A stretch of DNA of 26,736 nt from Zygnema cylindricum (GCA_037447655.1 JBBHKE010000090.1:72827-99562), one strand, 5' to 3'. Shown: positions 1 through 10,900, counted from the stretch's first letter. Notes: generated by a model not told the origin, from the letters alone. Numbers and translations: made by a program.

Positions 1-768
1 GACATCTGGTGCCTTTCTTTGTTTCTTTCTTTCTGTGTGTGCTGAACTTGTTGACTGTAATTAGTGTGGTAGTTAGAGTAAGGATGTCCTACAAAATGTT
101 TTCTTTGTATGTAAAACCTTTTCACCGGAATTAGTTTGTAAGTAGAGATTCAATGCCAAACAAAATGGTTTTTATTTATGTAAAACTTGTTCACAAGGAT
201 GTCGCCTTCTTCTTCTTTTTTGTTCTGATTTTTTTTCTTTATAATTCAAGGTATTGACACCTTAGATTAGTGTGGTCTACAGTCTTTAGTGTTTGACATT
301 TTTATTTGAAATTAATGTCACTGTTCCATTTTTTAGTTTGAATGGCAAAGGAAAAATTGAGATCGGGAAACAGAATTCTCCATCAAACTATATGATTAGT
401 TTACGGGCATGTTTACAGTTTGCCCTTTTCTTCTTATTTTTCAGTTTCCTTCTTCTTTCCCTTTCTAAGGTGACTGCAAGAAATTTGTGGATTGTTTTCT
501 GGACTGTTTTGTTGTCATCGACTTTTGGAAGTTAGAAAAAGTTTTGTTCTTTAGTTCATTTTAAGATCAGTTATCTATTCAAGCTAAAATATTTGTCTGA
601 AGTTCAACAATCACTCTAAAGATTTGCAACATGTAAGTTCGATAACTTATTTAAACACTTCACCTAAATTTCTTCAACTTCCCCAAATTTTCTTTTTTGT
701 TAAATTACCCAAACTCCTGGACAATTTACCAAAAAAAATTAAATTTATTCGAAAGTACTTGTTTGCAG
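1..768 (+). other. Non-coding DNA, probably an intron of the FtsH-like gene
   Basis: The stretch is AT- and T-rich and ends in a good 3' splice site (pyrimidine-rich DNA, then TTTGCAG at 762-768) directly before the first coding exon. No recognisable exon was found in it. Around positions 64-205 two imperfect copies of a roughly 70-bp unit follow each other, both containing ACAAAATG...TATGTAAAAC...TTCAC. The upstream exons of the gene are outside the window, so calling this an intron is an inference from the acceptor site. Confidence 0.5.
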
Positions 769-2095
769 ATGGAATATGGGCCCAAAACTTGCGATGAGAG
801 GTGTACCAGTCCCATGGAAAAGACGATCGAGTTTTACTGGAGCTCCTCTCGGTTTCGAGGGAGGTTTATACGACGATTATAATTTCACGGATCTACGAAT
901 GGGGCTTCCCACCGACGATTCTATAGCAGATATGGCCAAAGAGCTACTGGACGAAACGTACCGTGCGACCTATGCTTTGCTGGAACAACATAAGGCGGCT
1001 TTAACTAAAGCCATTTATGTACGTGCTTCTTTAAAATACTTTGTTCACATTATTTTCCTTTAAAACTTTTTTCGCTTCCCAGCTTCTTTTTTGCTGTTAT
1101 ATGCTGTTGTACTATGTACTTACCTGCTTGGACCTTTTGTACATTTTTACTTCTTTTCACTTTCGTGTTTTTTGTAGTTTTTTTGTACATTGGACTTTAT
1201 GTACCTTTTGTACTTTGTCTATTATCACATCTTTTGTCCTTTTTGTACGTTTTGTACCCTTTTTTACAAAATTGTACTGTTGTGGTTCTTTTCTACCTGT
1301 GTTGATTGCACAAGTTTAATTCCTCTCTCTCTCTCCGTCTCTCTCTCTTTTCTCTCCCTTGCTCTCGCTCTCTCTCTCTTTCTCTCTCCCTCTCCCCCTT
1401 TCTCCTTTTTTTTCTGAGAGATTAACATTGCACAATTTAACTTGTTATTGGTTTCAAGGAATCAAATTAATTTGGCATCTCTTTTTTGGCTCTCCTCTCC
1501 CGCCTTCCCTCTTTCCTCTCCCCTCTCTCCCTTCTCCTCTTTCTGTATTTTTTTTCCTTTTCTCTCCCAGCAAACTCCTGTTTGCCTTCTCTATCCTCTT
1601 TTCCCTCCCTTTTCCCGTCCTCCTTCCCTTCTTGCCTATTTTAACATCGTCCCTTCCCTCGACTTTACGTTTCCTCTCTACATCCTCCTGTTTTCCTCCT
1701 CTTTCTCCCTTTTCTTCCCTTTATTTTCCTCTCTACATCTTCCTGTTTTCCTCTTTCTCTCCTTCCTTCCCTTTCGACCTCGATTTCTTTCTCAAACTTC
1801 TGGAGTGACCAATATTTGTTCTTAATGAACTGCTTTCCGTTGTTTCCCTTGCGGTACGATTTTATTTTGACAGGTTCTTTTGGAAACCAGTGACCTTTAT
1901 GGAAAAAGTTTCGATGTAATAGTGGACTCTTACCCATCTGGTACCTCCGTAGAAGTGGTAGAGAATGAAAGAGAACCCGGCTCTCTCCCTCTCCCTCCTT
2001 CCGATGGATCTCAGGAACAGCTTGAAGAGGGAGAGGGAGAGGAAGAGGAAGACTCTCCCCTTCTCGCAGGCACTACATCTCAACCGACATCGTAG
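769..2095 (+). CDS. FtsH-like (peptidase M41 family) protein, last two exons
   Basis: Two exons, 769-1018 and 1874-2095 (stop TAG at 2093-2095), join in phase 0 across an 855-nt GT-AG intron. The visible 156 residues begin WNMGPKLAMRG, which matches the GMS.KLGP-type segment of FtsH proteases. An amphipathic helix region follows (DDSIADMAKELLDETYRATY, then LLEQHKAALTKAIYVLLETS and DLYGKSFDVIV). This fits the C-terminal helices of the M41 domain, where FtsH has the pattern AY..A..LL...R..L...A..LLE.E.L.G. After PSG the tail becomes low-complexity and acidic (EEGEGEEEEDSPLL). Plant FtsH and catalytically dead FtsHi proteins act as membrane AAA proteases or import-motor subunits in chloroplasts and mitochondria. 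Which one this is cannot be told, because the AAA and HEXXH parts are upstream of the window. The family call is by pattern recognition only. Confidence 0.68.
1321..1800 (+). repeat. CT-rich low-complexity tract in the FtsH-like intron
   Basis: A (CT)n-like stretch (about 1321-1415) grades into a long pyrimidine-only region of CCTCTC, CCTTCC and TTTTCC blocks up to about 1800. It lies wholly inside the intron 1019-1873. The open frames rich in Ser, Leu, Phe and Pro that it generates are composition artefacts. Confidence 0.85.
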
Positions 2096-2125
2096 TCGAC
2101 AAAGTTTGTTCTTTGCGATTTTTTG

Positions 2126-2151
2126 CCCCCCCCCCCCCCCCCCCCCCCCCC
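2126..2151 (+). repeat. 26-nt poly(C) run
   Basis: An uninterrupted run of 26 cytosines starts 31 nt after the stop codon of the FtsH-like gene and is followed by TTTTCTTTTTTTTTT. If transcribed, it lies in the 3' UTR. Such runs are length-unstable and hard to sequence, so the exact count is uncertain. Confidence 0.9.
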
Positions 2152-2276
2152 TTTTCTTTTTTTTTTAATGTTCTGGGGATGGAGATCATTGCTCGGTCCA
2201 TGGTTTGCAAGCAAGAGAGATTTTTTTTCAAAATTTGAGATAGATGGTATGAATTAGTGGTTGTTTTTTTGTCAAG

Positions 2277-2413
2277 AAAGACAAAGGAAGAGAGAAAGTG
2301 AGAGAGTGAGAGAGAAAAGGAAGAAGAAAGAAGATAGAGAGTGAGAGAGAGAAACGGAGAAAGAAAGAAGAAAGAAGAGAAAAGAGAGAGAGAGTGAGAG
2401 AGGAGAAAGAAAA
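2277..2413 (+). repeat. GA-rich low-complexity tract
   Basis: Almost pure purine DNA (GAGAGAGAAAGG-type repeats) downstream of the FtsH-like gene. Read on the minus strand it yields Ser/Leu/Phe-rich artefact frames. From 2414 to about 2800 nothing coding was seen, only unique AT-rich DNA with a small palindrome, AGCCAA-TT-TTGGCT, near 2600. Confidence 0.85.
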
Positions 2414-2802
2414 TGGTTGAAAGTATTCTGACAAGTATAGCAAGGCACACATGGTATATCATTTTTGATCGACTTTAAACCCACAGGTTATTAGTCAGTT
2501 AGGAGGCCCAATAGGCAGAGTCCGTTGCGTATAACTTTTGGTTCTTGTGACCATCCATGATATGACCGAGATGATGCCGAAATTTGTAGGTTTACTAAAG
2601 AGCCAATTTTGGCTTAGTGGTATATCATTATTTTTCTTTCTATTATGGGACCACTTTCTTTTAGGATGACCATTTCCATGCCGCATGTCACAGTTTGGGC
2701 TCAAGCTCGCATTGGAAATGACTGTTTTTTGGTTCGAAACACATCAAGACCTATGATTTTTTAAAATTTTCGGCTCTGCAGTATGGTACGCTGAATATCA
2801 AT

Positions 2803-2965
2803 ACTAGTGTTAATGTTTTTTTAGCCACTTAAAACATCTTTTCTATGCGCAAATTATGTTATGACCATAATAGTTTGCAACCTCGTCGATCCTATTAACA
2901 CACTAAACAATCTAGTATGGACAACTACGGTCGCGGTCATAATACTATTTAGCTAGGTGATTCAC
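2803..2965 (-). mobile_element. Shorter copy of the dispersed repeat family also found at 24366-24891
   Basis: Positions 2803-2845 (AGTGTTAATGTTTTTTT, then AGCCACTTAAAACATCTTTTCT) match 24695-24735 almost base for base, and match the reverse complement of 24851-24888. About 100 bp further on, TACTATTTAGCTAGGTGAT (from about 2942) matches the reverse complement of the left end of the downstream element (about 24370-24388). The ends therefore occur in the order expected of a reversed, internally deleted or diverged copy. No coding capacity is seen. A MITE-like element is the likely nature; no target duplication was identified. Confidence 0.55.
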
Positions 2966-5606
2966 AATGTCGTTAAAACGTTTAAACGCTGGTGCACAAC
3001 ACTAACTAAAGCATAAAACTATGCTTATATTTCGCACAATATATCGCACTATGGGGGGAATTTTCACAGGAAGATGTTTGTATGTGTTACGCTGTCCAAA
3101 CGCTAAAAGCTAGGCGTCACGTCACTCCAGAGTCACGCGTTCTTATGTTACGTTTTTTCTAAAAGTTGACACATACGACAGCGTGCCACAATGCTTATGT
3201 TTCAGGAAATCACCCCTATATCATAAAAGATACGCAGTCAGGAATTGGCCGTATCAAATATTGTAGCAGTCTGTTTATCTTCCAAGAAAATTTGTCGTGA
3301 TTTTCTGTTGGTCGACAGCTGTACTACAGCTAATCCAGATTATAATTACAAAAAAGAAGTGACGATTTTTTTTTTACGTTAGCTTTATTGTTTTCACGGC
3401 AGGGAACGACTTTCCTCCGTCATTGCCGGACATGTACGTACAGTTCGTACAGCAAAAATTTACTACAAAAACAAAAAGTACTCCAGTAAAAAGTCGTACG
3501 GGAGAAAAGGCCATTACGTCGACAATTCGACAGAAAAGTGGGCAGTTGGAAATTTGGACTTGCCCGCTTTCTGGCAAAAAGTTTGACAGTTTGACTTTAA
3601 AAATACTGTACTGTCAGATGTAACTCCCACAGCCACAGCCAAATTATAACATTTTATTGGCAGCTCGACCTGCATTGACAGGCGCAGCAGCTGCTACAGA
3701 AATTTTGTCGTTTGCGACCTCTTGACAGCCTGTCGGATTTCCTCTCTTTTCGGAAACGTTTGCGGACACGAAGAAGTTTGAATGGGCGACACGAAATCCC
3801 ACACGTGCGTATCCTTTTTACAGGAACAACGATATTTTGTGACGGCGAGGAGGACGCCCGTCGGGGAAGTTCCGTCATTTTTTCTGTCGCTAAAAGAAAA
3901 ATTGACAACGTTTGGGACGTCCGTTACGTCCGAAAACAAAAGGGCAAACATATTTTTCGGGTAATTTGGAGAAGCAATCTGGAACGTCCATTTTCGTTTT
4001 TCCACAGGTTATTCTATCCTTCGGATGGGAGTCAGTTCTCTCGTTGCTCCGGCTCCTGGAATACACGAACCAATAGCATTCGGTTCTGCTTAAGGAAGGG
4101 TTTCTGGAAGGTATGAGCGAATAGTATCGGAGTCAACTGATCTTGGAAGGTTATGGACCAATCAGAATTTCCAGATGTTCTGTAGCTTTAATTCCGAGCA
4201 AGGGACGTAATTTTCTGCCGGCCAATTCCTAACTACCTACTTGCAAAAGGTGACGCTTACTGAAATCAGGCGGAAACACTCTGTCGTTCAATTTGTCGCC
4301 GTTTGCAGCCATCTCTAGCTGCAGGAGTGTTTTTTTCGAATCGACTTAGATTTGCCTAGCTGGATTCGTATCCGCACTAAATCCTTTTCCAGTCATTCCC
4401 TTTTTTTTCCTTGGAAGCCAAGCTCCGCTCCACGTGTCATTCCGATTTTAGGTTTCCGATTTCCGTCTCATGTAGCCCTACAGTTTCAGTCAAACACTTG
4501 GTGAGATCCTTCATTGAAAGCACACTAATTACGAGCTTCAGTTGTTTGCTGTCGCTTTTTCTCGACGGTTTCCTGTACTGTAGCTCATCATCCTATTTTT
4601 GTCGCTTGCGGCAGCTCACTAAAGCAACGCATGTTTCGGACACTTTTACATGACTACTGATTAATCTTCGAATTTTTTCGACACACGACCGATCTAAGAA
4701 GGGCAGGTTTTCATGTTTAGATTTCTATTATGTTTGTCGTACTTTAAAATGCTTAGATACATACGCGCCAGCTCACAGGTCATTAGAGATAAAAAATATA
4801 TATAAAATGCAGGGGACCTTATGAAATCCCGGAAATTTTTCTTCAAATATTCACTTTTTCTTAAACCATATATAGGCGATGTGGTTCAGCACTGTACGAA
4901 ACTCCGCGAATGCTCAGAATTTTGATTTTCGGACCAAAATCGTTGATTCGGTGGCACAGTACGTTTCGCGAACGTTATACAATTTACGCGTCAAACGCAC
5001 GGTATTGTGGAGAAAAAAAAGGAAAGTGTAATTAAAGTGTCTAAAAAAATAAGCATCTCTAGATTCTGTTTTCGCACGTGTGAAATTGGATTGCATGGTC
5101 GTTCGGAAAAACTTTCAAAACGAATCGGACCGTTGAAGCTAAAAAGTTTAAATTCGACGTTTTTGACCAGTATAACGATGTTAAGAATTACAGCTGTACG
5201 TCATTGGTGCCGTACTTTATTTTCCGTGATTTCCGCTTCTGGATTTCGCAAACCTTGAATGCTCATAAAGAATGATTTTGCGGCAATCCGCCGAACCAAC
5301 ACCTTCGCTTATATTAATTGCTAGGTAAACATCCGGAAATTTCTCAGTAGATGCCTCAAATACAAATCCATACGGAAACTGTACGATTTGAGGACAGCCA
5401 CAAAGAGACCCACTGGCCCCTGGCGTCAGGCCTCAGGACTCAGGAATGTCCACTCCACCCCAATCCCGTCAAAAAATGTGGATTCGTACCTCAGCCACTA
5501 ACACCGTCTCTTTGAGGACCCGTGGAGACAAATTTGCGCGTTAGGGCAGCTGCACATGTCTTAAAAATAATGGTCAAATACCTAAACCATTTTAGGTGAT
5601 GACGCA
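2966..5606. other. Intergenic non-coding island, no gene recognised
   Basis: This stretch holds no recognisable protein domain, but by eye it differs from the flanks. It has fewer homopolymers, more CG-containing words (GTCGAC, CGTACG, ACGTC) and many short inverted repeats. Examples are CGTTTAAACG near 2979, GTACGTAC near 3434, and an imperfect stem pairing about 3528-3545 with 3561-3576. Frames up to about 134 codons (for example 3712-4116) are open on several strands at once and resemble nothing known to me. It could be old transposon DNA or regulatory DNA. Confidence 0.5.
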
Positions 5607-5609
5607 TTA

Positions 5610-6334
5610 GGGTGCGTCTCCATGTACCTAAGTAAGGGTTTTTTTCTGTCGTTTTATTGTAAAACTTAGAGCTGTACCACGTAAGTTTCAACCGTACAAA
5701 AAAATAGAAAAAATGAAAAGTACATTTTACGTCATCATTGAGTTTAAGATGTACTACATGTTGTCGTCTTGTGTTCTTCGACCCACGGCCACGCCAAAAA
5801 ACGTCATCTTCAAACTTTTCTTTAAAACACAGGGAAGATGTGTTTTAAAACAAATTATATTCGAAAAACAAATATTAACACGTATTTGCACTTGTAAAAA
5901 ATTTTACACAAATTTCAAACGAATTCAAGCGACAGTGAAAGGTAAAGTATTCGTTATTTTTTGTCCGTTTGTGTCCATCAAAGTACACAATTTGTATTGT
6001 TTGGTCACGTTTCATTCAGTACGGATTTTTCCATTCCAGGGGTCTGAAAATTCCGATGCCGTTTGACAAAATTGTGAGAAATCTCCGAGGGCGCCCCATC
6101 AAGTCGCACACGCCGCCTCTCTCACGCAGCTTCGCATTTTTTCACAATTTGGTGCGTCATCACAGATTGTACACTGTCGACAGCCGTCACGGGCATTGCC
6201 GACGTATACAGTCGTCACGCCCTTAAGTGACAACTTCGTTTTGTACACATAGGGACACCCGAAATCCGGATCCGCCGGATCTGCGCTAAAAACAAATTAA
6301 GTTCTCTAAGTTTCAAGTACATGGAGACGCACCC
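5610..6334. mobile_element. Non-autonomous PIF/Harbinger-like (Tourist-type) element, 725 bp
   Basis: The ends are perfect terminal inverted repeats: GGGTGCGTCTCCATGTAC at 5610-5627 and its reverse complement at 6317-6334. The element is flanked on both sides by TTA (5607-5609 and 6335-6337). A 3-bp TWA target duplication together with G-rich termini is the hallmark of PIF/Harbinger elements and their Tourist MITEs. Similarity continues inward with gaps: AAAACTTAGAG near 5661 has its inverted partner near 6302-6312. No transposase-like frame is visible inside, so it would need a transposase in trans. Internal structure includes a small hairpin, ATCCGG-ATCCG-CCGGAT, near 6262 and a short direct repeat, ACAG[CT]CGTCACG, near 6180-6218. 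Confidence 0.82.
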
Positions 6335-6337
6335 TTA

Positions 6338-7260
6338 CTTCACAGGCTTTTCCGGCTGACCGACGATTTTCAATATAATAGGTGAATCTAACGGACAAAT
6401 GGTCCCATTCGGCGTAGTAATGTAACGTTTATACGGATGGCTGTACGTGTATCGATAATTTCACACGTGCCGTAGATTTACAAGCGCGAATACAGCTTTG
6501 TTTTTTCAGCGGTTGGTGACGGGTAAAAGCCGTTGCCTTACTACTGGTTTCGGAATATGCCGCCTCACTCTTCGAGGTACATTTGGAATCATGACTTTCC
6601 TTCCCAATGAGGCCCAACACCGTCAGATACTCAGATTTTCCTCTATTTTCAGATTGTTTAAACACACCCGCAGTTTCGCCTTTCCATTAAAATTTCACAC
6701 GTGTGGTCAGGACGCACACTTAACGACAGCCCAATTCGTACAGGAAAAATCCAAAGTCAGGTTGAAATTGTCCGTGGTGTATTTTCTCATGTCTTTGATA
6801 CATGAAGCCACCCTAAAATGCGCCTGCCAAATTTCCACCAATTTTCTGCTCACTGAAGTCCAAACTTAGCTGTCTTTCCTCGTGGGAAGCGACTACACCC
6901 GCGAAACCTAAAATTATTGACACATGTGTAACCGCTCTTAGACATGGTCAGATTTTGCTGGCTGGTGAGATTCTCTTACTCAACTACAGGTCAGTACTAC
7001 AGTACTGACTTCGAAAACTGTCAGGCGGTGTTTTTTTGGCACGTGTATCAGCTGGCACCTCCTTACCTCAAACCTCTAAAGTGCAGCGTCTACGATTCTC
7101 CATATTTGCTACACTTCGCCATTTCCTGTCTTTCTGGCGCTATAATCGTACATTATTTCGTACGATTACTGGCCAGTATCGCCAGGAATCGGGGACGCTA
7201 AACGCAAAAAGGTCTCACATGCGACTGTGAATCAAATCCGGACTCCAACTGACAACTGCC
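6338..7260. other. Intergenic DNA with clustered small hairpins
   Basis: No gene was recognised. Three perfect inverted repeats lie close together: 6990-7009 (GTCAGTACT, AC, AGTACTGAC), 7144-7167 (AATCGTAC, 8-nt loop, GTACGATT) and the palindrome ACTGGCCAGT at 7168-7177. They may be remnants of a further element or part of upstream regulatory DNA of the receptor kinase gene. Confidence 0.5.
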
Positions 7261-7567
7261 TCTCCAGTGCGTGACGTGACAGGCTTTATTCCACATTCGG
7301 CTCCAGCTCTGTTGCTAGTGTGACGTCACAGGACTGCAATCAGTTTCAGCATACTGTAGACTGCAATGGCGTCTCTTCCCTGTCGCTTTCTCGTTTAAAG
7401 TCATGTGACATTCCGTATCATTTTTTCTCTTTTTTTTTATTTGAACTCTCCCTCTCTGTCTTTCTCGCCCTCTTTATTTACTTTTGTCACTCGTCAGAAC
7501 TGTCGGTTGATCTCTCACTTCTTTTCTTCCTTTACTGCCTTTCTGTGTAGCCTTGCATCAGTATCTC

Positions 7568-7612
<45 letters not shown>

Positions 7613-7781
7613 CGTCCCTTCGCTCCCTTTTCTTCTTCTTCTCCTCGTCTCATTTTGCTCTTTCGGCATTTTCTTTAAACCTGGAGAACATCTACTCCTA
7701 CATGAATATCATATTTCTTAAAAAGTTACATCATTGTGCAATAGTTTTTTTCTGTTGACCTCTAAGTTTCAGTAGCAAAAC
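7261..7781 (+). promoter_or_regulatory. Putative promoter and 5' leader of the LRR-RLK gene
   Basis: The region directly precedes the start codon at 7782. It contains a perfect TGACGTCA palindrome (7321-7328), the classic bZIP TGA/CRE-type site, and a related GTGACGTGAC (7271-7280) with an ACGTG core. A near-perfect (CT)19 run (about 7572-7609) lies roughly 170-210 bp before the ATG, a position typical of plant pyrimidine-rich leaders. No convincing TATA box or transcription start could be fixed, so the extent is approximate. Confidence 0.45.
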
Positions 7782-7905
7782 ATGAAAACCTCCTATTTCT
7801 GTATTCTCTTGGCTCTTGTTTGTCTGTCTCTATGCCACCATTCCGTCGAGGCTCAGACTCCAAATGGAACATATGCAGACGGATCCTTAAGATATCCAGA
7901 AGAAG
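7782..7905 (+). CDS. LRR-RLK exon 1: signal peptide
   Basis: ATG at 7782 starts a classic secretory signal: short basic start (MKT), hydrophobic core (ILLALVCLSLC), then HHSVEA with likely cleavage after Ala24, before QTPNGTY. Stop codons precede the ATG in this frame and the frame ends in a GT donor (g|GTTAAC) in phase 1. Joining to exon 2 gives EEAKALLSFKASL, the normal start of an LRRNT domain. That join is the main support for this start. Confidence 0.82.
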
Positions 7906-10900
7906 GTTAACGACAAAACTTTGGCTCAAAATTGATTAAGAGTAAAAATTAGGTCAAACTGAGGTCTGAAGTCCAATTTGATAAATTGAGGTTAAGCTAA
8001 TATCATTAAAATGTGGATATGTGTAAATTTAGGTCAAGACGAGATCTGTATGTCACCTGAAAATGTACTTGGTCAGCATAACCCTAAAGGTTGTTAAACA
8101 CGGAGTGACTTTAAACAGGAGTGTCCATGGATTATACTTTAGAAGTGCGAAAAGGTGTAGAAATGCTATATCTGGTGACCACATATTATACGTGTTTTTT
8201 GTGTAGTGCACATATTGCATGGGGGGGGCACATATAGCGTTTTCCTACTTTTTCGCGTATGAAAACTATGTCTTGAATGAAAATGTGTTCATTAACAAAA
8301 TTGTTTAACTATGTAAGCATTTTTGCATCAATTCTGGTTTGTTGTACTATACTTTACGGCTTTCAAGTTGCAACAATGTAGCGCGCCGTTCTTGTATAAC
8401 ACGCACTAAACGTGTATGTTGTATTGTACCAGTTGTTGGAAAAGTTAGGTGAAAGATTACGGTTGGCTTGGATACAAATAGATAGGGAATGGAAAGGACA
8501 AGTCTGTGCTTTTTGGAATAATGGGAGTTTTTTGGGGGAGTAAAATGGGGTTTAAAGTTTTCTTCATTTGAGAGTGGATTCAACAAATCTTTACTGTTTA
8601 ATAAGGAAATTATACGTTGATTTTGTTTTAGTAACTCCGTAGAAGGCAATATTCTTAGGTACACTTTTATGGATTGAGATATCAGAGGGGAGAATATGTA
8701 GGAGACTGGGAAAGGGAAAGCTAAGGAAAGAGGGGAGGGTGAGTGAGAGGGCACCGTGGGATTGGTACATAGGGGGAGAGGGTGATATGGAAAAACGAAC
8801 AAGGGAAGCAAATGAAGCTAAAAAAGGAAGTACAGAGAACAAGAGAAGTGGGGGAGGGAGAGGTAGGCAAGTTATGGAAGAATAAGTTTGAAAGAAGGAT
8901 AGGATATTGTTGTAGGGAGAGGTGAGCAACAGGGAGTGTGAAATATGGATTGGACATGGTGGAAGAAAGGGAGAGTGGGAGGAACTAAAGGGGGGAAGGG
9001 AGAGGAATCAAGAGCGGTGTAAATGGCAATTTAGAGCAGGATAGTCACACATTCTCTCAGAAGAGCCACTTCAAACAATTTTGATGTATTAATAATATTT
9101 GAATTACTATTTCTGTACTGAGGTATTGTTAGTTTTCAAAAATGTTCATATCTTCACACTTTTTATGGATTTATGTCCTTATTTGACTTATATTTGCCAC
9201 TCAAATCATGTACAAGTTGTATTTGTGCAACTTTATTCCTATAGAAAAGCACGACTAACTTGTTTTGCCTTGAGTTTGTTGAGCCTTTTTTATTATTATT
9301 CAAATGTCTTTGTTTTTACTAAAAGGCGTTGCTTTCTTCTGCCCTCATAAATATTTTTTCAACTTATTCTTACAGAAAAGCATTACTAATTTGAACTATG
9401 CAAGTTTGTTGAGATATATTTTTTATTTTTGGTTCAAATGGCTTTTCTTCTACAGCAAAGGCGTTGCTCTCTTTCAAGGCTTCCCTGGACGATCCGAGAA
9501 ACGTGATGGTCAATTGGAACGTTTCAGCTACACCGAATTTATGTTCATGGAATGGTATCACATGCAATAAGAATGGTCACGTTATCTACTTGTGAGAAAA
9601 TTTTACTTTTCTTTAGTCAATTTTGGAGGTTTGAGTTACGTTTTTTTAACTACCGGATTTGTATTTCTGGAATGGTATCAAATGCAGTGGCAATGGTTAA
9701 ATTATCTTCTTGAGAATATTTACTACATTGCCCCCATTTTTATTAGAAGGATTTATTCGTGTAAATGCAAAATTAGAATGTATAATACTTCTTCTTTCTT
9801 TTCACAAATTGCAGATTGTTATTCTATTGTTTGTTTCATCTTCAAAAATTATTTTAGTGAAGAAGCTCAATCCAATTAGCCCTTAGACTTAATAATGTAA
9901 TACATATCTTTGTTTTTTTTGGTGTCGAATCCATTTTTTTTATTTTTGATAGACGAGGTTTTCTTGTTTATTTTTGGTGCTTTTAAGCATAATGTAAGAG
10001 TTTTTCTGCTAGAATTTGTCTAATACTTTTGTCTGATTGAATTTATTCGACAATTTATTTACTAGGGGTTACATATTGGAGTTTATGTTGTGTAGTTTGT
10101 TAAATAATATAGAGTTTTCAAAAGTGAGCAGTTGTGATGCGATTCATTTAATAGAGTCGTGGTCACAAGCTTGTAATTGTTTTGAAAAAGAGAAAAGACC
10201 TTCGTTATTTTCTGAAACCAAATTGAGATACCATAAATCATATCACTCTGATATTATCATTGACTACTGCTTTATATCTTGAGTGTTTGCTGGTTTACTA
10301 CGTTGTGAATCGCTATTAATGTCAATAACACTAATTCCGTCACGGTTTTTTTGCCCTCAGAACACAAAATTGCGTCATTCATGTTCATTGTTTTTATCTT
10401 AACGCTAAATATTTTTGCTGTTCACGATTGTCCACGTTAGCTGGACCGGAAATAAATCCATTAGAAGCTATTGTACTAATTATTAAAAACGATTCACGCT
10501 GTTGTTCATTAAACGTTTTTCTTATCCTCATCATCATCAGATGGCTTATCACCATTTGTTTTATCACCGTCATCAAAATGCGATAACTTTGAGTGGATTT
10601 TTCTTACAGGTATTTTGTTAAGGCTTTGTTATCGGGCCCAATTTCTCCCAGTCTTGTAAATCTTACAAAGTTACGAATTTTGGATTTGCGACAAAATAAT
10701 CTTACAGGAGCGATACCTCGAAAACTTGCTGCTCTCCCTTCTCTTGCTACTGTGTACGTTATCCTACCTTCCCTTTTTTTGTTCCACTCATACGCATGGT
10801 TAATTCTCTCTTGAACTATTTCTAAAAACGAAAGTTAAAAATCTTTGCATGGTTAGTTTGACTTGATTATGGTGATTGCAAGTTGATGTTTTAAAGAATA

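Noticed and set aside
1359-1825. Overlapping 127-149-codon Ser/Leu/Phe/Pro-rich open frames
   Set aside because: They are produced by the CT-rich tract within the FtsH-like intron, overlap in several frames and have no domain.
2073-2462. Minus-strand 129-codon frame with poly-Gly and Ser/Leu stretches
   Set aside because: It runs through the poly(C) run and the GA tract; composition artefact.
3712-4116. 134-codon plus-strand frame in the intergenic island
   Set aside because: No recognised domain, competing open frames on both strands and no splice or promoter context; too weak to call a gene.
8347-8957. Minus-strand frames of 78-154 codons
   Set aside because: They follow the purine-rich tract of intron 1 on the opposite strand, with no domain, and are shared among frames.
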